A program made the translations under genes and the position numbers. From NCBI GenBank assembly GCA_902761355.1, contig CACWJY010000029.1:1-40816 (forward strand): DNA of 40,816 bases, written 5' to 3'. This stretch comes from Fibrobacter succinogenes. GTDB taxonomy: Bacteria; Fibrobacterota; Fibrobacteria; Fibrobacterales; Fibrobacteraceae. Shown in pieces: positions 38,052 through 40,816 of the stretch; position 1 is the first letter of the stretch; each line of letters begins with the position of its first letter. Under the pieces are notes generated by a model. It did not search any database, was not told where the DNA came from, and saw nothing but the letters and a program-made list of their open reading frames with translations.

Positions 38052-40085
38052 ATGAAAACGTTTTTGAACAAGCTAGCTCATTTTTCCCGTAAGGGTCTAT
38101 TCTTGGGCACAATGGCAAGCATCGCCTGGGTGCCGACCGCTTTCGCTGCAGAAGACTGCGACGAAGAAACCATGGACGCCTTCGCCTACGAAGACTGCGT
38201 CAAGGCAAAATCCGGTGCTAAAGTTTCTAACGACAACTTTGGCGCCAGCGAAGTCGACAACGCCGACGGCATGGCACAAAAGACCGTCCTCAAGCCAGAC
38301 GAACCCACTTATCGTCCGTTTGACCGTGACGCCTATTTGACTTCAAGTTTCGGTGAAAACCGTGGCACACGTTACCATGCAGGATTTGACTACTCTACCC
38401 AAATGGAAGAAGGCTGGCCCATTTACGCTCCCGAAGACGGCAAAGTCGTAGAGCTCCGAGTATCGCCGTTCCACTACGGAAAGCTGATGCTCTTTAAGGG
38501 CAAGAGCGGAAAGACCTGGGCTTTCGCGCACCAGAGCAGTTTTGGCAAACTCGACGAACAAGTTTCCAAAAAGCAATATGCCTCCAAGAAAAATGACGTC
38601 ATCCTTAAACCGGGGACCAGCTACAAGAAGGGCGACACACTCACCTTCTCGGGCAGCACCGGAATCGGCAACCCGCACTTACATTTGGAAGTGCGCCTCG
38701 ATAACGATAGAGTCATCAACCCCGTGCTTGCAGGCGTCGTTGTCGCCGACACCATGGCGCCGCAAATTTTTGGCGTTGCCGTATGGCAAGGAAACCATCT
38801 CGCCATCACCACGCCCGAAGCACTCGACAAGGGATGCGTCGAAACCCCCGTCAAGAACGAATTCAAGCTTGACATGGCTATAAAGATTGCAGACTATAGC
38901 CGCGAACCCAAGGATAATCCAATGTCCGTACGCCGTATTACCATGTGGCGCTACGATGAAAAGATTTTTGACGAAATACTCGACACGCTGCGTTACAGCC
39001 GTATGGCGCAAATCCGCGACCAGCTTCTGTGGGCTGAAGAAGCCGATACCGCAGGCGACTGGCACTATATCAATGCAAAGCTCGCTCCGCTTTCTACCTA
39101 CAAGATTGAAATCGAAGATTTCAACCACAATGTAACAACCAAGAAGTTTACCTTCCACGGACGCTGCAAAAGCGACCGTCCCCAGCAGCTTACCAAGGTA
39201 CAGACATCACCGTTGTTCACCTTCCTTAGCCGTCCGATGCTCGACCTGTTCCGCTGCGAAAACGGCATGAAGTTTACCGCTCTCGCCAAGGGTGGAGAAA
39301 TTATCGAAAACGACATGTGCAAATCCTTTAAGCACAAGCCTATCACCCTTGGTCGTATTCTCGAAATTTTCCCCGAAATGACCAGCATCCATTACACATC
39401 TGATGCAGGTTCAACCGGCGACGGCAAGGCCGTTGACGAGACCATCGAATTATACTCCTTCAACCAGTATCAACGAAGCGTCAACTGGTCCACCAAGATT
39501 GGAAACATCGGTGTAACGCAAAAGATTACCGGCATCCCGACCGGAAGGGATACCACGAAAAAGATCTTGGCCATCACACGCACGCATACAGACAGCCTTG
39601 ACTTTATCGAATTCCACCCCAAGGGAATGCAACTCAAGGACTGGACCATCTGCATCGAAAACAGCGAAAACAACGCCCCGCTATACTGGCTAGGCGAAAC
39701 CAGCCGCAACTGGTTCATCTTTAGCAAGCAGACCAAGGGCAAGAACCGCTGCGCAACAACCAACGAGCTGCGTGACATTGCAAACATCAACAATGAAGAA
39801 GCTCCGACACTCGGATTCCCCTACTGGAGCGACATGATGATTGGCGGCGTGCGCCAACCGGCACTCAAGATTCCGCTCATTTTCAAATATGACGGAGTTC
39901 CCGACGGTAACGCAATTACGGTTACAGTGAACAAGAAATGGGTCGCTGCGGAATACGATTCCGAACCGCGCGAAATCGTGATCGAAGGCGCCAAGATTCC
40001 CGAAACCGACGCCAACATTAACATCAAGATTGTCGACGAAGCCGGCCACAAAGCCAGCTATGATATAGACGTTCCCGAGATGTAG
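38052..40085 (+). CDS. secreted M23-family metallopeptidase (LytM-type)
   Basis: A 677-residue exported protein with a signal peptide of 32 residues (ending PTAFA). Residues about 95-225 form an M23/LytM peptidase domain with the zinc ligands His109 and Asp113 (RYHAGFD) and His211 in HLHLEVR (His209-His211), plus the conserved YGKLM and FAHQS segments, so it is probably an active peptidoglycan hydrolase. The remaining 450 residues contain several beta-rich regions and about five cysteines and match nothing I recognise; they may hold an Ig-like part (about 255-370) and a substrate or partner domain. No Shine-Dalgarno is seen. The stop codon lies in the first copy of the 79-bp tandem repeat. 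Confidence 0.87.
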   Translation: MKTFLNKLAHFSRKGLFLGTMASIAWVPTAFAAEDCDEETMDAFAYEDCVKAKSGAKVSNDNFGASEVDNADGMAQKTVLKPDEPTYRPFDRDAYLTSSFGENRGTRYHAGFDYSTQMEEGWPIYAPEDGKVVELRVSPFHYGKLMLFKGKSGKTWAFAHQSSFGKLDEQVSKKQYASKKNDVILKPGTSYKKGDTLTFSGSTGIGNPHLHLEVRLDNDRVINPVLAGVVVADTMAPQIFGVAVWQGNHLAITTPEALDKGCVETPVKNEFKLDMAIKIADYSREPKDNPMSVRRITMWRYDEKIFDEILDTLRYSRMAQIRDQLLWAEEADTAGDWHYINAKLAPLSTYKIEIEDFNHNVTTKKFTFHGRCKSDRPQQLTKVQTSPLFTFLSRPMLDLFRCENGMKFTALAKGGEIIENDMCKSFKHKPITLGRILEIFPEMTSIHYTSDAGSTGDGKAVDETIELYSFNQYQRSVNWSTKIGNIGVTQKITGIPTGRDTTKKILAITRTHTDSLDFIEFHPKGMQLKDWTICIENSENNAPLYWLGETSRNWFIFSKQTKGKNRCATTNELRDIANINNEEAPTLGFPYWSDMMIGGVRQPALKIPLIFKYDGVPDGNAITVTVNKKWVAAEYDSEPREIVIEGAKIPETDANINIKIVDEAGHKASYDIDVPEM

Positions 40086-40243
40086 CGAACCGAATGCCGC
40101 GCACAAGCTTGCTTGTGCATGGCTGAGGTGAAGCACATCGCGCTACGAAGTAGCGCAAATGTAAGGAGGCGAGCGCTGCGGGAATGCTCGCATTCCCATT
40201 GCCGAGCCGACGAACATCGCACTCCGAAGGAGTGCAAATGTAG
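40080..40243 (+). repeat. two tandem 79-bp hairpin units behind the M23 gene
   Basis: ATGTA(G/A) occurs at 40080, 40159 and 40238, exactly 79 bp apart; the first includes the stop codon. Each unit has a hairpin A (GCACAAGC-TT-GCTTGTGC at 40101-40118; GGGAATGC-TC-GCATTCCC at 40180-40197), an AT..C-GAG block, ACATC, and a hairpin B (GCGCTAC-GAA-GTAGCGC at 40140-40156; GCACTCC-GAA-GGAGTGC at 40219-40235). Differences between units are compensatory on both arms, so pairing is conserved while sequence changes. The valS unit (987-1069) shares the block order. Confidence 0.82.
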
Positions 40244-40268
40244 CAAGGTAAATTTCATTCTCATTGAC

Positions 40269-40300
40269 AAAAAAGGCCGCGATGAATCGCGGTCTTTTTT
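40269..40300. terminator. bidirectional terminator between the M23 gene and htpG
   Basis: GGCCGCGA-TGAA-TCGCGGTC (40275-40294) with A tract left and T tract right. Confidence 0.88.
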
Positions 40301-40334
40301 AATGTTTGCGGAGCGGTGTTTGCCGCGGCCCGAA

Positions 40335-40816
40335 TTACTTCACAGAAGCCGTCAGCAACTTCGTAATTGCCGCAACATACTCGGCGGGATTCGGGAGCGG
40401 AGATCCTTCGGCGAGCAATGCCTGGCCGTAGAGGGCCTTCGGCCAGTCGCCCAGGTCTTCCTTCGCTTCCGCCTTCTTCTTGAGCATTTCGCAAATCGGG
40501 TGCGTCGGGTTGATTTCCAAGATGCGCTTGCTCTTCGGCAAGTTTTTCTGGCCCATCGCCTTCATCATGCGTTCCATCTGTGCGCTCATGGCGTCTTCGC
40601 TGGTCACCAGGCAGCAGGGGCTGTCCTTGAGGCGGCTAGACACGCGGACTTCCTTGATGTCTTCGTCCAAGACTTTCTGCAGGTTCTCGCAGAGCCCCTT
40701 GAAGATTCCCTTGTTGGCTTCTTCGGCCTTCTTTTCGTCTTCGGTCTTTTCGAAATCCACGTCGCCGCGGGCGATGTCATGGAACTTCTTGTCGCCGAAT
40801 TCCTGGAGGCTAGACA
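40335..40816 (-). CDS. htpG: chaperone HtpG (Hsp90), C-terminal part (5' end outside window)
   Basis: The frame is open to the window edge on the minus strand and gives about 160 residues of the C-terminal dimerisation region of bacterial Hsp90: LQEFGDKKFHDIARGD, LCENLQKVLDEDIKEVRVSSRL, SPCCLVTSEDAMSAQMERMM, LEINPTHPICEMLKKK and LYGQALLAEGSPLPNP. These match HtpG closely. The ATPase domain is upstream of the window. A bidirectional terminator follows the stop. Confidence 0.95.
   Translation of the reverse strand, partial: SSLQEFGDKKFHDIARGDVDFEKTEDEKKAEEANKGIFKGLCENLQKVLDEDIKEVRVSSRLKDSPCCLVTSEDAMSAQMERMMKAMGQKNLPKSKRILEINPTHPICEMLKKKAEAKEDLGDWPKALYGQALLAEGSPLPNPAEYVAAITKLLTASVK

Noticed and set aside
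40080..40243. CRISPR array
   Set aside because: Two tandem 79-bp units with internal hairpins, without the alternation of constant repeats and unique spacers; no cas genes in the window.

Overview
The window looks like chromosomal DNA of a Fibrobacter-type bacterium (phylum Fibrobacterota). The evidence is internal: three secreted proteins carry the cysteine-containing 'Fibrobacter succinogenes major paralogous' (FISUMP) domain, a pectate lyase has Ser-rich linkers, an Ig-like module and a beta-rich C-terminal sorting-type domain, there is a cytoplasmic GH8 oligoxylanase-like enzyme, and several start codons lie just behind TATATTTG-type -10 elements. No phage, plasmid or CRISPR locus is visible.

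Layout. 1-1.1 kb: 3' end of valS, followed by a diverged second copy of its own 3' end. 1.3-3.9 kb: secreted protein and pectate lyase, convergent. 4.1-4.5 kb: tRNA-Gly with a hairpin array and a displaced tRNA 3' end. 4.5-7.3 kb: aminotransferase/ABC-permease pair, divergent from purC. 7.4-10.4 kb: small membrane protein, leuA with a leucine attenuator, RhtB-type exporter. 10.5-15.9 kb: zinc-ribbon protein, mraY plus a eukaryotic-type UDP-sugar pyrophosphorylase, an LpxL-like acyltransferase, a binding lipoprotein with swapped lobe order, an Smr protein. 16-20.2 kb: accessory stretch beginning at a tRNA-Pro, with three toxin-antitoxin pairs, a HigA remnant and two FISUMP proteins. 20.2-24.1 kb: radical SAM / thioredoxin-reductase-like operon, GH8 enzyme, MORN-FISUMP lipoprotein. 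24.2-27 kb: argJ, greA, holA. 27-34.2 kb: pilMNOPQ operon and a PilZ protein. 34.2-37 kb: pyrR-pyrB-pseudo-dihydroorotase operon. 37.1-40.8 kb: cyclophilin, tRNA-Ala, M23 peptidase, 3' end of htpG.

How genes work together: PilM-N-O-P-Q form the alignment complex and outer-membrane secretin of type IV pili, with a possible c-di-GMP receptor just upstream. PyrR, PyrB and the degenerate dihydroorotase make a translationally coupled pyrimidine unit. MraY and the UDPGP-family enzyme are adjacent and may supply and use UDP-amino-sugar precursors of the envelope. LeuA sits behind a Leu-rich leader peptide and terminator.

The most unusual signal is a family of hairpin-rich intergenic elements directly behind gene 3' ends (valS, tRNA-Gly, tRNA-Pro, the M23 peptidase gene and the rhtB-like gene). 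Several hairpins carry a C(GAA)G mini-loop, paired positions covary between units, and the elements are bounded by repeats of the host gene's 3' end or by short direct repeats. At tRNA-Pro the gene-proximal copy has lost G72/A73 while the displaced copy keeps them. All functional statements are from reading sequence; no database search was run.
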